Position numbers and translations under genes: made by a program. This document shows, one piece after another, positions 27,134-37,103 of a DNA stretch of 64,000 bases. The DNA comes from Pistricoccus aurantiacus. Its GTDB lineage: Bacteria > Pseudomonadota > Gammaproteobacteria > Pseudomonadales > Halomonadaceae. Under the pieces are notes generated by a model that saw nothing but the letters and a program-made list of their open reading frames with translations, was not told the origin of the DNA and did no database searches. Location: the NCBI RefSeq assembly GCF_007954585.1, contig NZ_CP042382.1, positions 2,790,001-2,854,000 on the forward strand. Direction: 5' to 3'. The stretch's first letter is position 1, and each line of letters opens with the position of its first letter.

Positions 27134-27841
27134 TCAATCACTCGGGATCCGACATGCGATATTTTCCATTTCGTGAGTTGGCCTCAACAACTCCGCGGCT
27201 AGATCCTGTGGAGTATCGAACCACATATCCGCCGGCCATTGGCGGTAATCCTGTTCTTTCTCGATATAGCCGTAACCCACCGCCACTGCGGTCATGCCGG
27301 CGGCCCGGGCGGCCTGCATGTCCCGCAGATGATCGCCAATGTACCAGCAATCGTCTGGTGCGATATCGAGCCGGCGGGCGGCTTCCCACAGGGGTTCCGG
27401 GTCGGGTTTCTTGACCGGCAGATCGTCGGCGCAGAGCAGGGCGCCAGGCGTCAAGCCCAGCGCTTCGATCAGCGGATCCGCATAGGCCCGAGGCTTGTTG
27501 GTGACGATCCCCCAGCCTCGCGGCGTCGAATGCCAGGCCGTCAGCAGCGCATCGAGCCCGGGAAATACCCGACTTTCCGCCGCCACGTTCCGGGCATAAG
27601 CCTCGAGCAGAAATTCCCGCGCCCGGGAATGACCGGTATCTTCCATCGCCAGCCCCAGGGCCAGGGTCACCAGTGCACTGCCGCCGTTGGAAACCTGTTC
27701 ACGAATCACTTCGAAGGGGAGTTCAGACAGGCCGTGATGGACCCGCAGGGCGTTGGTGGCCCGGGCCAGGTCCGGAGCGGTGTCCACCAGGGTGCCGTCG
27801 AGATCGAACAGCAGGGCGCGAGGAAGAACGCTGGAATTCAC
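27134..27841 (-). CDS. mupP: HAD-family phosphatase, probable N-acetylmuramic acid 6-phosphate phosphatase MupP
   Basis: This 235-residue HAD hydrolase has [16 protein letters not shown] (nucleophile Asp and acid Asp), the Thr motif IVTNKP, the Lys in VKKPDPEPL and the acidic motif [13 protein letters not shown]. Sequence alone says phosphoglycolate-phosphatase-like (Gph). The position directly downstream of ubiG and near mtnA matches the Pseudomonas gene shown to be MupP, a MurNAc 6-phosphate phosphatase in peptidoglycan recycling, so I favour that role by synteny. The start is GTG at 27841, overlapping the ubiG stop (GTGA), so translation is coupled. Confidence 0.85.
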   Translation of the reverse strand: MNSSVLPRALLFDLDGTLVDTAPDLARATNALRVHHGLSELPFEVIREQVSNGGSALVTLALGLAMEDTGHSRAREFLLEAYARNVAAESRVFPGLDALLTAWHSTPRGWGIVTNKPRAYADPLIEALGLTPGALLCADDLPVKKPDPEPLWEAARRLDIAPDDCWYIGDHLRDMQAARAAGMTAVAVGYGYIEKEQDYRQWPADMWFDTPQDLAAELLRPTHEMENIACRIPSD

Positions 27842-28569
27842 GGCATTTCCCGACTGCAGTGCATCATGTAGTTCACGGATACGTCTCGAGCCGTCAGGCG
27901 ATAGTGCTTGGTCAAGGGGTTATAGGTCAGTCCGGTTTGCTCGCGAACTCGCAGCCCCGTGGCGCGACACCACCTTGAAAGCTCTGCCGGGCGGATGAAT
28001 TTCCGATAGTCGTGGGTACCGCGAGGCAATAATCCCAGCACGTATTCCGCGCCGATGATCGCCAGAGCATAGGCTTTCGGGTTGCGATTAATGGTCGAGA
28101 AGAACACATGACCTCCGGGCTTGACCAGAGTGGCGCAGGCGCGCACCACCGAGGAAGGATCCGGTACGTGTTCGAGCATTTCCATGCAGGTTACCACGTC
28201 GAACTGGCCGGGACTTTCCTCGGCCATTTCCTCGGCGCTGGCCTGACGGTAGTCCACTTGAATGCCGCTTTCCAACTGATGCAGCCTGGCGACGGAGAGC
28301 GGCGCCTCCCCCATGTCGATTCCGGTCACCCGAGCGCCGCGGTGCGCCATGGCTTCCGCCAGGATGCCGCCCCCGCAGCCGACGTCGATCACGGATTTGC
28401 CGGCAAGCCCCGCGTGGCCGTCGATGAAATTGACCCGCAGCGGATTGATGTCGTGCAATGGCTTGAACTCGCTGTCGCGGTCCCACCAGCGACTGGCCAG
28501 CGTCTCGAACTTGGCGATTTCTCCCGCATCGACGTTAGCACGATGGGTTGATTGAGGTGTTGAATCCAT
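27838..28569 (-). CDS. ubiG: Bifunctional 3-demethylubiquinol / 2-polyprenyl-6-hydroxyphenol O-methyltransferase
   Basis: This 243-residue SAM-dependent methyltransferase performs both O-methylations of ubiquinone synthesis. It has the UbiG N-terminus ([18 protein letters not shown]), SAM motif [17 protein letters not shown] (about 61-76), the acidic VTGIDMGE and post-motif [15 protein letters not shown], and the C-terminal [25 protein letters not shown] precedes the ATG. It sits between the MTA deaminase gene (34 bases upstream) and mupP (overlapping). One could rationalise the pairing with the deaminase through methyl-cycle by-product removal, but that is inference. Confidence 0.97.
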   Translation of the reverse strand: MDSTPQSTHRANVDAGEIAKFETLASRWWDRDSEFKPLHDINPLRVNFIDGHAGLAGKSVIDVGCGGGILAEAMAHRGARVTGIDMGEAPLSVARLHQLESGIQVDYRQASAEEMAEESPGQFDVVTCMEMLEHVPDPSSVVRACATLVKPGGHVFFSTINRNPKAYALAIIGAEYVLGLLPRGTHDYRKFIRPAELSRWCRATGLRVREQTGLTYNPLTKHYRLTARDVSVNYMMHCSREMP

Positions 28570-28603
28570 CGAATACTTCTCCCTGGGCGTTAATCTTCAA
28601 CAT

Positions 28604-29947
28604 TTACGCTTGGTTTTGATGACGAGCCATGATCCGTTGATAATGCCACGCTTCCTGTTTGATGGCTTGCCCGTCGAGGCGGCTCGGCTTGCCATTTTCC
28701 AGTAGAATTTCGCCCGCCACCCAGACATGGCTGACCTGGCGGCTATCGAGGGCATAAACCAGGGCTGAGGCGGGATGGTGCACCGGCAGCGTGTTGAAGG
28801 CATCCAGGTCGACGGCAATCAGATCCGCGTCGAAGCCTTCCGTCAACTGGCCGCGTCGATCTCCCATACCCAGTACTCCGGCGCCGTCGCGAGTCGCCAT
28901 GGCGAGCGCCTGCATGGCGGGCAGTGCGGCAGCATCGCCGCTTACCCCCTTGGCGAGCAGGGCAGCGGTCTTCATCTCGTCGAACATGTCCAGATCGTTG
29001 TTGCTGGCGGCGCCGTCGGTACCCAGCGCGACTCGAATACCGGACTGCTTCAGCCGCGCCACCGGGCAGAAGCCGCTGGCGAGCTTGAGATTCGACTGGG
29101 GGCAGTGAATCACCGAGGCGCCGGTTTCTTCAAGAAGTGCGAGATCCGCATCATCGATCTGGGTCATGTGCACCGCCTGGAAGCGCTCGTCGAGCAGCTT
29201 TGCCTCGTATAAACGGCGCAGCGGGCGACGCCCATGCTCGGCCAGTCCCCGCGAGACTTCGTCCGCGGTTTCGTGCACGTGCATCTGAACGGGCAAATCC
29301 AGCCGCTGCCTGGCGTCATTCAGCTTAGTCAGGCTGTCATCTCCGACGGTGTAAGGTGCATGAGGACCTAGCGCCAGCGAAATGCGCGGATGGTTGCCAT
29401 AGCGCTCCGCCAGGGCTTCCGTCAGCATCAGGCCCTCGTCGAAGCTCCTGGCCCAAGGGGTCGGAAAATCAATCAGCGGCGTACAGAGCTGGACGCGCAT
29501 TCCCGCCTGCTCCACCACCGGGGCGACGGCTTCCGGCGCCAGGTACATGTCCGCGAAGGTGGTGGTGCCGGAACGCAGCATCTCCAGGCAAGCCAGGCGG
29601 GTTCCCGCTGCCACGAAGTCAGGATTGACGTGGGCCGCTTCCGCGGGCCAGATATGCTCCTCGAGCCAGGTCATCAGCGGAAGATCGTCCGCGTAGCCAC
29701 GCATCAGGGTCATGCCCGCGTGGTTGTGGGCGTTGATCAGCCCCGGCAGCAGGGCATGCTGGTGGAGTGGCATCAGGCGTCTGGCGACCACGTGGTTCGC
29801 CGCTTCGGTAATCGGCCAGGGGCCAAGCAGCCGCCCCTTGTCGATGGCGATGGCGTGGTGCTCGAGCGTCGGCAGCCCATCGCTCATGGGTAGAATCCAG
29901 CGAGCCTCGATCAGCAGCTCCACATCGATCGGTGCACTAGATGGCAT
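28604..29947 (-). CDS. Amidohydrolase, probable 5'-methylthioadenosine / S-adenosylhomocysteine deaminase
   Basis: This 447-residue TRZ/ATZ-family amidohydrolase has the zinc-binding HNHAG (about 73-77) within LLPGLINAHNHAGMTLMRG, the second HVHETADE, the HCPQSNLKLASG segment and LGTDGAASNNDLD with the catalytic Asp. The Pseudomonas orthologue in the same gene order (next to ubiG and mtnA) deaminates methylthioadenosine to methylthioinosine, and the divergent neighbour here is mtnA, which acts later in methylthioadenosine salvage. That supports MTA as substrate. AAGGAG lies seven bases before ATG 29947. Confidence 0.9.
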   Translation of the reverse strand: MPSSAPIDVELLIEARWILPMSDGLPTLEHHAIAIDKGRLLGPWPITEAANHVVARRLMPLHQHALLPGLINAHNHAGMTLMRGYADDLPLMTWLEEHIWPAEAAHVNPDFVAAGTRLACLEMLRSGTTTFADMYLAPEAVAPVVEQAGMRVQLCTPLIDFPTPWARSFDEGLMLTEALAERYGNHPRISLALGPHAPYTVGDDSLTKLNDARQRLDLPVQMHVHETADEVSRGLAEHGRRPLRRLYEAKLLDERFQAVHMTQIDDADLALLEETGASVIHCPQSNLKLASGFCPVARLKQSGIRVALGTDGAASNNDLDMFDEMKTAALLAKGVSGDAAALPAMQALAMATRDGAGVLGMGDRRGQLTEGFDADLIAVDLDAFNTLPVHHPASALVYALDSRQVSHVWVAGEILLENGKPSRLDGQAIKQEAWHYQRIMARHQNQA

Positions 29948-29961
29948 CCCGCGGCTCCTTC

Positions 29962-29984
29962 GGTAGAATGGCCGACATTCTACC
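29962..29984. promoter_or_regulatory. Palindrome with back-to-back TAGAAT boxes between MTA deaminase and mtnA genes
   Basis: GGTAGAAT (29962-29969) and ATTCTACC (29977-29984) form a perfect 8-base inverted repeat around 7 bases. On each strand the repeat contains TAGAAT, a plausible -10 hexamer, so it may be a pair of face-to-face promoters or an operator shared by the two divergent genes. No good -35 hexamer was seen for either. The palindrome overlaps the region just upstream of the deaminase RBS. Confidence 0.5.
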
Positions 29985-30038
29985 TGCTCTTGTCCCGGCT
30001 TTCTTTTATCCTCCGTCTTTTATCGTTCTGGAGCCGCC

Positions 30039-31130
<1,092 letters not shown>

Positions 31131-31268
31131 AATTTCTCATCCCAAGACTTACGACGAAATAACGTTATCGAGAGTCTTGTGCAGGCGACATGGGTAAGCC
31201 TCGCGTCATCTCGGCTATGGCATACTAGGAACACCCCGCTCGTATCAAGTGAACAGTAAGGAAACGTT

Positions 31269-32174
31269 ATGATTCACAAGGCCGTATTGCCCGTGGCAGG
31301 GTTTGGAACACGCTGCCTGCCAGCGTCCAAGGCGATTCCCAAGGAAATGATTACCGTAGTCGATAAGCCGGTGATTCAGTACGTGGTGGAAGAAGCGGTC
31401 GCGGCAGGTATCAAGGAAATCGTTCTGGTCACGCATTCCAGCAAGAGCGCTATCGAAAATCACTTCGATCGCAATGTGGAACTGGAAGCCAGTCTGGAAG
31501 CCAAGGGCAAGGACGCCCTGCTCGAACAGGTGCGTCATATCATCCCCGATGACGTCAGTATCATCGCCGTGCGTCAGCACGAGCCCCTGGGGCTCGGCCA
31601 TGCGGTACTTTGCGCTCGACCGGTCATCGGTGACAACGAGCCCTTCGCGGTACTGCTGCCGGATGTGCTGGTCACGGACTGGGGGCTCGAGCGTAACGAT
31701 CTGGCCGGTATGATCGAGGCTTACGACAACGGCGCAAGCGCTCAGATCATGGTCGAGAGCGTTCCCCGGGAGCGAGTCAGCCAGTACGGCATCGTCGATC
31801 TCGGGGGAAAAAACCCTGAAGCCGGCCAATCCGTCGGGCTAGCCGGCATGGTGGAAAAACCCGCGGCGGACGAAGCGCCATCGACTTTGGCGGTGATCGG
31901 GCGCTACCTGCTGCCGGGCTCCATCTTTGCATTACTGGCACAGACGCCTCCCGGCGCCGGCGGAGAGATTCAACTTACCGATGCCGTCGACCGGCTGGGT
32001 CAACAGCAGGGGGTCAGTGCCTATCGCATGCGGGGAGAAACCTACGACTGCGGTCATGCGCTGGGCTACCTGGAGGCCACCCTGGCTTTCGCCAGGCGTC
32101 ATCCCACCTTGGGTGAGGATTTCTCCCGACTGCTTGCGGATTACGCTGGCGATCAAGACGGCGAGGAACGATAG
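31269..32174 (+). CDS. galU: UTP-glucose-1-phosphate uridylyltransferase
   Basis: This 301-residue nucleotidyltransferase makes UDP-glucose for exopolysaccharide, LPS and osmoregulated glucan synthesis. It has the N-terminal VAGFGTRCLPASKAIPKEM (nucleotide loop and activating Lys), the LPDVLV metal-binding motif, MVEKPAADEAPSTLAVIGRY and the C-terminal GETYDCGHALGYLEA. AAGGA precedes ATG 31269. It is followed after two bases by a dehydrogenase-like gene, the classic galU-ugd pairing, although that partner looks catalytically altered. Confidence 0.96.
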   Translation: MIHKAVLPVAGFGTRCLPASKAIPKEMITVVDKPVIQYVVEEAVAAGIKEIVLVTHSSKSAIENHFDRNVELEASLEAKGKDALLEQVRHIIPDDVSIIAVRQHEPLGLGHAVLCARPVIGDNEPFAVLLPDVLVTDWGLERNDLAGMIEAYDNGASAQIMVESVPRERVSQYGIVDLGGKNPEAGQSVGLAGMVEKPAADEAPSTLAVIGRYLLPGSIFALLAQTPPGAGGEIQLTDAVDRLGQQQGVSAYRMRGETYDCGHALGYLEATLAFARRHPTLGEDFSRLLADYAGDQDGEER

Positions 32175-32176
32175 TC

Positions 32177-33475
32177 ATGCGCGTGGTTGTCTATGGTAGC
32201 GAGCTCGCCAGTGCCACCGCCGCCGCGGCGCTGGCAAGCGTCGGTCATCAGGTTCGCTGGTTCACTCATCCCGACTATCCCTGGTCTGCGCTCAAGGAAG
32301 CGGACTGGCTTCAGCGTGAGCCGGAGCTGCTGGGTCAGCTGGAAGCGACACTGACCGGTTCGGCGCTGGCAGTCAGCGACTGTCCGCTGGACGAGCAAGC
32401 ATTCCCCGTGAATGGCGTGGACGTTCTATGGCTCGCTCTGGCGCCGGACCAGCGGGACGCGGCGCAAAAAGTGCTGGCAGTAGTGAAATCGGTTCAGGTC
32501 GCACCGGTAGTGGTCGTCAACAACTCCACCTTTCCCATCGGCGAGACCGAGCGCATGGAAGAGGCCCTCGGCCAACCGGACCAGGTGGCGGTCTCCCTGC
32601 CGGACATGCTGGAGGAAGGCCGGGCCTGGCAGGGCTTTACCCGCCCCGGGCGCTGGCTGCTGGGCAGCGAGAACGATCAGGCCACCGCCCAGGTTCGGGA
32701 GCTGCTGCGCGCCTACAATCGGCGCAGCGAAATCTTTCAGCGCATGCCGCGCCGCGCCGCGGAACTCACCAAGCTGGCCATCAACGGCATGCTGGCTACC
32801 CGTATCAGCTACATGAACGAACTGGCGGGGCTGGCCAGTTCCCTAGGGGTGGATGTGGAGTACGTGCGTCAGGGCATGGGGGCGGACAGCCGCATCGGCT
32901 ACGAATACCTGTATCCGGGCTGCGGGTTCGGCGGGCCGAACTTCTCCCGGGATCTGATGCGCCTGGCAGACGTGCAGTCCGCCAGCGGTCGCCAGTCGCC
33001 GTTGCTCAATCAAGTCCTGGATATCAACGAGCACAAGAAGGAAACCCTGTTCCGCAAGCTGTGGGGGCATTTCCACGGCCGTCTCGAGGGATTGACAGTG
33101 GCTATCTGGGGCGCGGCCTTCAAGCCGGGCACCGCGCGCATCGACCACGCGCCGGTGCTGCCTCTGCTGTATGCGCTGTGGGCCCAGGGCGTCAAGGTGC
33201 GCCTGCACGATCCGGCGGCATTGCCCGCTCTCGCGCAGGAAGTCGGCCGACAGCCGCTGCTGACGTTCTGCCAGGACGATCCCTATCAAGCCTGCGAAGG
33301 GGCGGATGCCCTGATGCTGGTGACGGAATGGCGCTGTTACTGGAATCCGGACTGGAAGCGGCTCAAGGCGCTGCTGAACGCCGATCTGATACTCGACGGA
33401 CGCAACATCTATGACCCCAACTACGTGGCAAGCCGAGGCTTGATCTATCGGGGGATTGGACGACGCGCCGGATAA
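32177..33475 (+). CDS. UDP-glucose 6-dehydrogenase-like protein lacking the catalytic cysteine
   Basis: This 432-residue protein is homologous over its full length to UDP-glucose/GDP-mannose dehydrogenases: N-terminal NAD domain, central helix with ELTKLAINGMLATRISYMNE (conserved Lys and Asn kept), and C-terminal domain with AIWGAAFKPGT. Key positions differ. The active-site motif, normally GFGGSCFPKD, reads GFGGPNFSRD, putting Asn255 where the nucleophilic Cys should be. The dinucleotide motif GxGYVG is replaced by GSELAS, and the conserved TDD after AFKP is TAR. Oxidation to UDP-glucuronate is therefore doubtful. It is encoded two bases after galU, so it could regulate or scaffold, or do different chemistry. 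Confidence 0.85.
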   Translation: MRVVVYGSELASATAAAALASVGHQVRWFTHPDYPWSALKEADWLQREPELLGQLEATLTGSALAVSDCPLDEQAFPVNGVDVLWLALAPDQRDAAQKVLAVVKSVQVAPVVVVNNSTFPIGETERMEEALGQPDQVAVSLPDMLEEGRAWQGFTRPGRWLLGSENDQATAQVRELLRAYNRRSEIFQRMPRRAAELTKLAINGMLATRISYMNELAGLASSLGVDVEYVRQGMGADSRIGYEYLYPGCGFGGPNFSRDLMRLADVQSASGRQSPLLNQVLDINEHKKETLFRKLWGHFHGRLEGLTVAIWGAAFKPGTARIDHAPVLPLLYALWAQGVKVRLHDPAALPALAQEVGRQPLLTFCQDDPYQACEGADALMLVTEWRCYWNPDWKRLKALLNADLILDGRNIYDPNYVASRGLIYRGIGRRAG

Positions 33476-33491
33476 CCGGTCGTTTCCAAAC

Positions 33492-33522
33492 GAAACCGGC
33501 TTCGCAATGCGGAGCCGGTTTC
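33492..33522. terminator. Stem-loop terminator between ugd-like gene and sodB
   Basis: GAAACCGGCT (33492-33501) pairs perfectly with AGCCGGTTTC (33513-33522) over an 11-base loop in the 73-base convergent gap. The T-rich tail is poor on the plus strand (TCGTCC), so termination strength is uncertain, but position and stem make a shared terminator likely. Confidence 0.6.
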
Positions 33523-33548
33523 TCGTCCTGGTGTGGTTCAAGGCCCGA

Positions 33549-34124
33549 TCATTCGAAGTTCTTGGCCACGAAGTCCCAGTTGAGGACGTTCCAGACGTTT
33601 TCCAGATACTTGGGTCGCGCGTTGCGGTAGTCGATGTAGTAGGCGTGCTCCCAGACATCGATGGTCAGCAGCGGCGTCTTGCCCTGAGCGATCGGCGTAT
33701 CCGCGTCATCGGTGTTGACGATCTCGACGCTATCGCCTTCCTTGATCAGCCAGGTCCAACCGGAACCGAAATTGACTGCCGCCTTGGCGTTGAACTCTTC
33801 CTTGAACTTGTCGAAGGAGCCGAACTTGGCGTTGATGGCTTCCGCCAGTGGGCCTTCGGGTTCGCCGCCGCCGTTGGGCGAGAGGCAGTGCCAGTAGAAG
33901 GTGTGGTTCCAGACCTGGGCCGCCTGATTGAAAAGACCGCCGCTCGCGGACTTGATGATGTCTTCCAAGGACTTGTTGGCATCATCGGTGTTTTCGGTCA
34001 GCTCGTTGAGCTTGTTCACGTAGGCCTGATGGTGCTTGCCGTAGTGGTATTCAAGCGTTTCGGCGGAGATATGCGGTTCCAGCGCATTCTTCTCGTAGGG
34101 CAATGCCGGTAGTTCAAATGCCAT
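33549..34124 (-). CDS. sodB: Iron superoxide dismutase
   Basis: This 191-residue cytoplasmic enzyme dismutates superoxide. Metal ligands are visible: His near 27 in YHYGKHHQAYV, His near 74 in VWNHTFYWHCLSP, and Asp and His near 157/161 in IDVWEHAYYIDY. The iron-type markers AAVNFGSGW and the QAAQVWNH segment (Gln near 70) indicate FeSOD rather than MnSOD. AAAGGAGAAGC precedes the ATG. It is transcribed alone, convergent with the galU operon and divergent from the tam operon. Confidence 0.97.
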   Translation of the reverse strand: MAFELPALPYEKNALEPHISAETLEYHYGKHHQAYVNKLNELTENTDDANKSLEDIIKSASGGLFNQAAQVWNHTFYWHCLSPNGGGEPEGPLAEAINAKFGSFDKFKEEFNAKAAVNFGSGWTWLIKEGDSVEIVNTDDADTPIAQGKTPLLTIDVWEHAYYIDYRNARPKYLENVWNVLNWDFVAKNFE

Positions 34125-34360
34125 GATGCTTCTCCTTTTTCATCATCGGTCTTTATCCTGTGCTCCGAGGCGCACTGGGTACTACTTGTTGGTCCAATTA
34201 TCTTATATCGGGTTCATCCCCCTGTATTTCAAGAGAAAGGCAAGCATCGTGAATCCGTCAAGGATATATCCAACGGCGCAAGGCCGGGGAAAAAAACTTA
34301 CAATGCCAAGCATCCGCGGAAGATTGATATCAAGCGCACAGCCACTGCTTCAGGAGTGTC

Positions 34361-35239
34361 ATGATGGCCGAGCGAGAAGACAGATCGCGCCCCTCCCCGA
34401 TTACCGCCGACGTCGACGCACGTCTGGGGGCTTATACGGGCTCGCATTCCCGGCGCCGACGCTCGTCTCGTCGCGGGCCTTCATGGCTATTCATTCTGTT
34501 GCTGATGGCAGCGTTTGCCGGGCTTGCCTATTGGGGCGACCAGCGCTATCAGGAAATCGAGGAACGTCTGAATGAACTACAGGGCCGACTGTCCAACGTT
34601 TATGCACGTTTCGACGGCTCGGCACCCGCCGAGGCCGGCGCGCTGGAGGCACGCCTTGAAGACATGGCAAGGCAACAGGAAACGCGCCAGCAGCAGGTAA
34701 ACGCCCGGCTCGACGAGCAGCAGGAAGCGCTTGCCGGTCTGGATCGGCGCTTCGTTGATCAAGAGGGACAGGCAAGGATCGAGCAGCGTCTGGAGGATCT
34801 CGCCAAGACCCAACAGGAACTGAACGCCTTGCTTGCGGCCATGGACGATTCTCTGAATGCTCTGGAAAAGAACAGCCAGTCGGCACGAGATATCCTTAAG
34901 GCTCGACTCGATACCCAGCAGCGCAGACTCGAGCAGCTGAGCGAAAGCCTGCAGCAAGGGAGGCAGCGTCAATCCGCTCAGGAAGTCGTGGGCGCTTCGC
35001 TGATGGTGGCGACTCGAACCCTGGAAAATCAGCTGGAAAAGCTGCGAAAGTCACTCGATACGCTGCAGATGCAACAAGCACAGGATCATGACATGCTGGA
35101 GTCGCTTGAGGAAACGCTTGTTGAGCGCATCGCGAAACTCGATGAGCAGTTGGACAGTCAGCAAGACAGCCTGAGAGAACTGCGCCAGGTACAGGTGGCG
35201 TTGAGCGCGCAATTGGAAATGCTACAAGGAACCCCTTGA
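34361..35239 (+). CDS. Hypothetical inner-membrane coiled-coil protein, first gene of tamAB operon
   Basis: I do not recognise a named family. The 292-residue product has a basic, Arg-rich cytoplasmic tail (about 1-40, including RRRRSSRR), one membrane helix (about 41-58, SWLFILLLMAAFAGLAYW) and then, for the rest of its length, a Gln/Glu/Leu-rich helical rod with heptad character (for example EERLNELQGRLSNVY and RIEQRLEDLAKTQQEL) that would lie in the periplasm. ATG 34361 or 34364 follows CAGGAG. The next gene, tamA, begins two bases after its stop, so all three genes should form one operon. Layout recalls periplasm-spanning tethers. A role with TamAB is inference from context. Confidence 0.8.
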   Translation: MMAEREDRSRPSPITADVDARLGAYTGSHSRRRRSSRRGPSWLFILLLMAAFAGLAYWGDQRYQEIEERLNELQGRLSNVYARFDGSAPAEAGALEARLEDMARQQETRQQQVNARLDEQQEALAGLDRRFVDQEGQARIEQRLEDLAKTQQELNALLAAMDDSLNALEKNSQSARDILKARLDTQQRRLEQLSESLQQGRQRQSAQEVVGASLMVATRTLENQLEKLRKSLDTLQMQQAQDHDMLESLEETLVERIAKLDEQLDSQQDSLRELRQVQVALSAQLEMLQGTP

Positions 35240-35240
35240 T

Positions 35241-37103
35241 ATGACCTATCGAGGCGTAGGGTGTTTTGCGACGCTGCTGAGTCTAGGCTTGGCCCAGTCG
35301 GTTCACGCACTGGATTCGCGCATCGAAGGGCTCGATGGCGCCGTCGAGGATAACGTAAAGATCTATCTGCAAGGTATCGAGGTCGGCCAGTACAGCCGCT
35401 CCAGACTCGAAAACCAGGTGCGCAAGCAGACCCGGGAGGCGATGCGCGCCTACGGGTATTATGAGCCGACCATTACCGATATGACCTTCGTCGAGGATCC
35501 GCCAGAACGGGTCGAACTGACGATCGATCCTGGCCCTCGTGTCAAGATCACCGTTCTCGATCTGACGATAAAAGGCGATGCTCAGGATGACAAGGCTTTC
35601 ACGCAAGCCCTGAAGGACGCCAAGTTGAAGAAGGGCAGGCCCCTGCTTCACAAGCGTTACGATTCGCTGAAAAGCCGCCTGGCAGGCCTTTCCCTGCAGC
35701 GCGGCTACTTCGATTCCCGTTTCACGGATCAGCGCATGGAAGTGCGTCCTTGGGAGGAGAGCGCGCGCATCTACCTCACCCTGGATAGCGGTCCACGCTA
35801 TCGTTTCGGCGAGGTGTACTATCACGGCAGTCAGATCGACGAGAAGAGATTGCGGAAGATGCTGCCCTTCAAGCCAGGGGATCTTTATCTCGCGGAGGAA
35901 CTTGCCGAATACAATCAGCGCCTCTCCCAGAGCAACTGGTTTTCCGCCATGGCGATTCGCCCACAGTTGGGTGGCGCCGGAAATCTTGCCCTTTCAAGTC
36001 AAACGAATTGGTATGATCAGACAGCGCTGGAAGGCGACGCGGTTCGCTCGAGGCCTGACATTTCCAGCGAGCCGCGCATCAGCCAGTCGGCGCTGATATC
36101 CGCCAGCAATCTTCAGGCGCCGGAAGATCTCGCGGTGCCCATCGACGTGCAATTGACGCCGGCGGCACGGCACAATTTCGAGATCGGCGTGGGCTATGCC
36201 ACGGATGTCGGACCGCGCCTGCATTTCTCCTGGGAACAGCCCTGGTTGAACAGCGACGGCGATAGCTTGAACCACGACCTCTTCTTGTCCGCGCCGGAAC
36301 AACGCTTTACCGGCGAATACATCATACCCTTGGAAGACCCGCTCAAGGACAGCTATCGCCTGCAGTACGGCTTTCGTAGCAAGGACGACAACGATACTCA
36401 AAGTCTTGAGGCGGCGGTGGAACTGGCCCGGCGCTGGGAGTTCGACAACGGCTGGATACAGAGCCTCTATCTGCGCACTCTCTACGAGGACTTCACCCAG
36501 GGTGAGCAGGAAGACAAGGTGCTGCTTTACTATCCCGGCATCAGCTGGACCCGTGTTCGCACCCGTAACCCGCGTTTTCCTACCTGGGGAGATCGGCAGC
36601 GGTTGGCCCTGGAGTATTCCGATACGTTCTGGGGCTCCGATGCCACCTTCTTCCGCACCACCGCGGATACCCAATGGATACGTATGCTGGGAGACGACCA
36701 TCGTTTTGTCGGGCGCATGGGGCTGGGCGCCATCTCAACCGAGGATTTCGACAAGATACCGCCGTCGCTGCGCTTTTTCGCCGGCGGTGACAGCAGCGTG
36801 CGGGGCTACAGCTATGAAAGCCTGGCGCCTCGGGATGACAGCGGTAAACTGCGCGGCGGCCAGCAGCTTTTTACCGCCAGCGTGGAGGCTCAGCGCCGTA
36901 TCACCGGCGACTGGTGGGGCGCCGCCTTCGTCGATACCGGCGATGCCTTTGACGACTGGTGGCCCAATGAGTTGAATACCGGCGCAGGGCTTGGCGTGCG
37001 CTGGGTGTCGCCTGTCGGGCCTATCCGTTTCGATATCGCGCATCCCTTCGACGACGAAGACAACTCCTGGCGCATCCATTTCGCCATAGGACCCGAATTT
37101 TGA
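35241..37103 (+). CDS. tamA: Translocation and assembly module subunit TamA
   Basis: This 620-residue outer-membrane Omp85-family protein works with TamB in envelope protein or phospholipid traffic. A signal peptide (about 1-23, ending SVHA) precedes three POTRA domains (about 25-260) and a 16-strand beta barrel (from about 310) with the family motifs RFFAGGDSSVRGY (about 512-524), VRWVSPVGPIRFDIAHP and a C-terminal Phe beta-signal (HFAIGPEF). Between POTRA3 and the barrel lies a linker of about 50 residues, rich in Ser and Gln, that seems longer than in E. coli TamA (577 residues). The tamB start overlaps its stop. Confidence 0.94.
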   Translation: MTYRGVGCFATLLSLGLAQSVHALDSRIEGLDGAVEDNVKIYLQGIEVGQYSRSRLENQVRKQTREAMRAYGYYEPTITDMTFVEDPPERVELTIDPGPRVKITVLDLTIKGDAQDDKAFTQALKDAKLKKGRPLLHKRYDSLKSRLAGLSLQRGYFDSRFTDQRMEVRPWEESARIYLTLDSGPRYRFGEVYYHGSQIDEKRLRKMLPFKPGDLYLAEELAEYNQRLSQSNWFSAMAIRPQLGGAGNLALSSQTNWYDQTALEGDAVRSRPDISSEPRISQSALISASNLQAPEDLAVPIDVQLTPAARHNFEIGVGYATDVGPRLHFSWEQPWLNSDGDSLNHDLFLSAPEQRFTGEYIIPLEDPLKDSYRLQYGFRSKDDNDTQSLEAAVELARRWEFDNGWIQSLYLRTLYEDFTQGEQEDKVLLYYPGISWTRVRTRNPRFPTWGDRQRLALEYSDTFWGSDATFFRTTADTQWIRMLGDDHRFVGRMGLGAISTEDFDKIPPSLRFFAGGDSSVRGYSYESLAPRDDSGKLRGGQQLFTASVEAQRRITGDWWGAAFVDTGDAFDDWWPNELNTGAGLGVRWVSPVGPIRFDIAHPFDDEDNSWRIHFAIGPEF

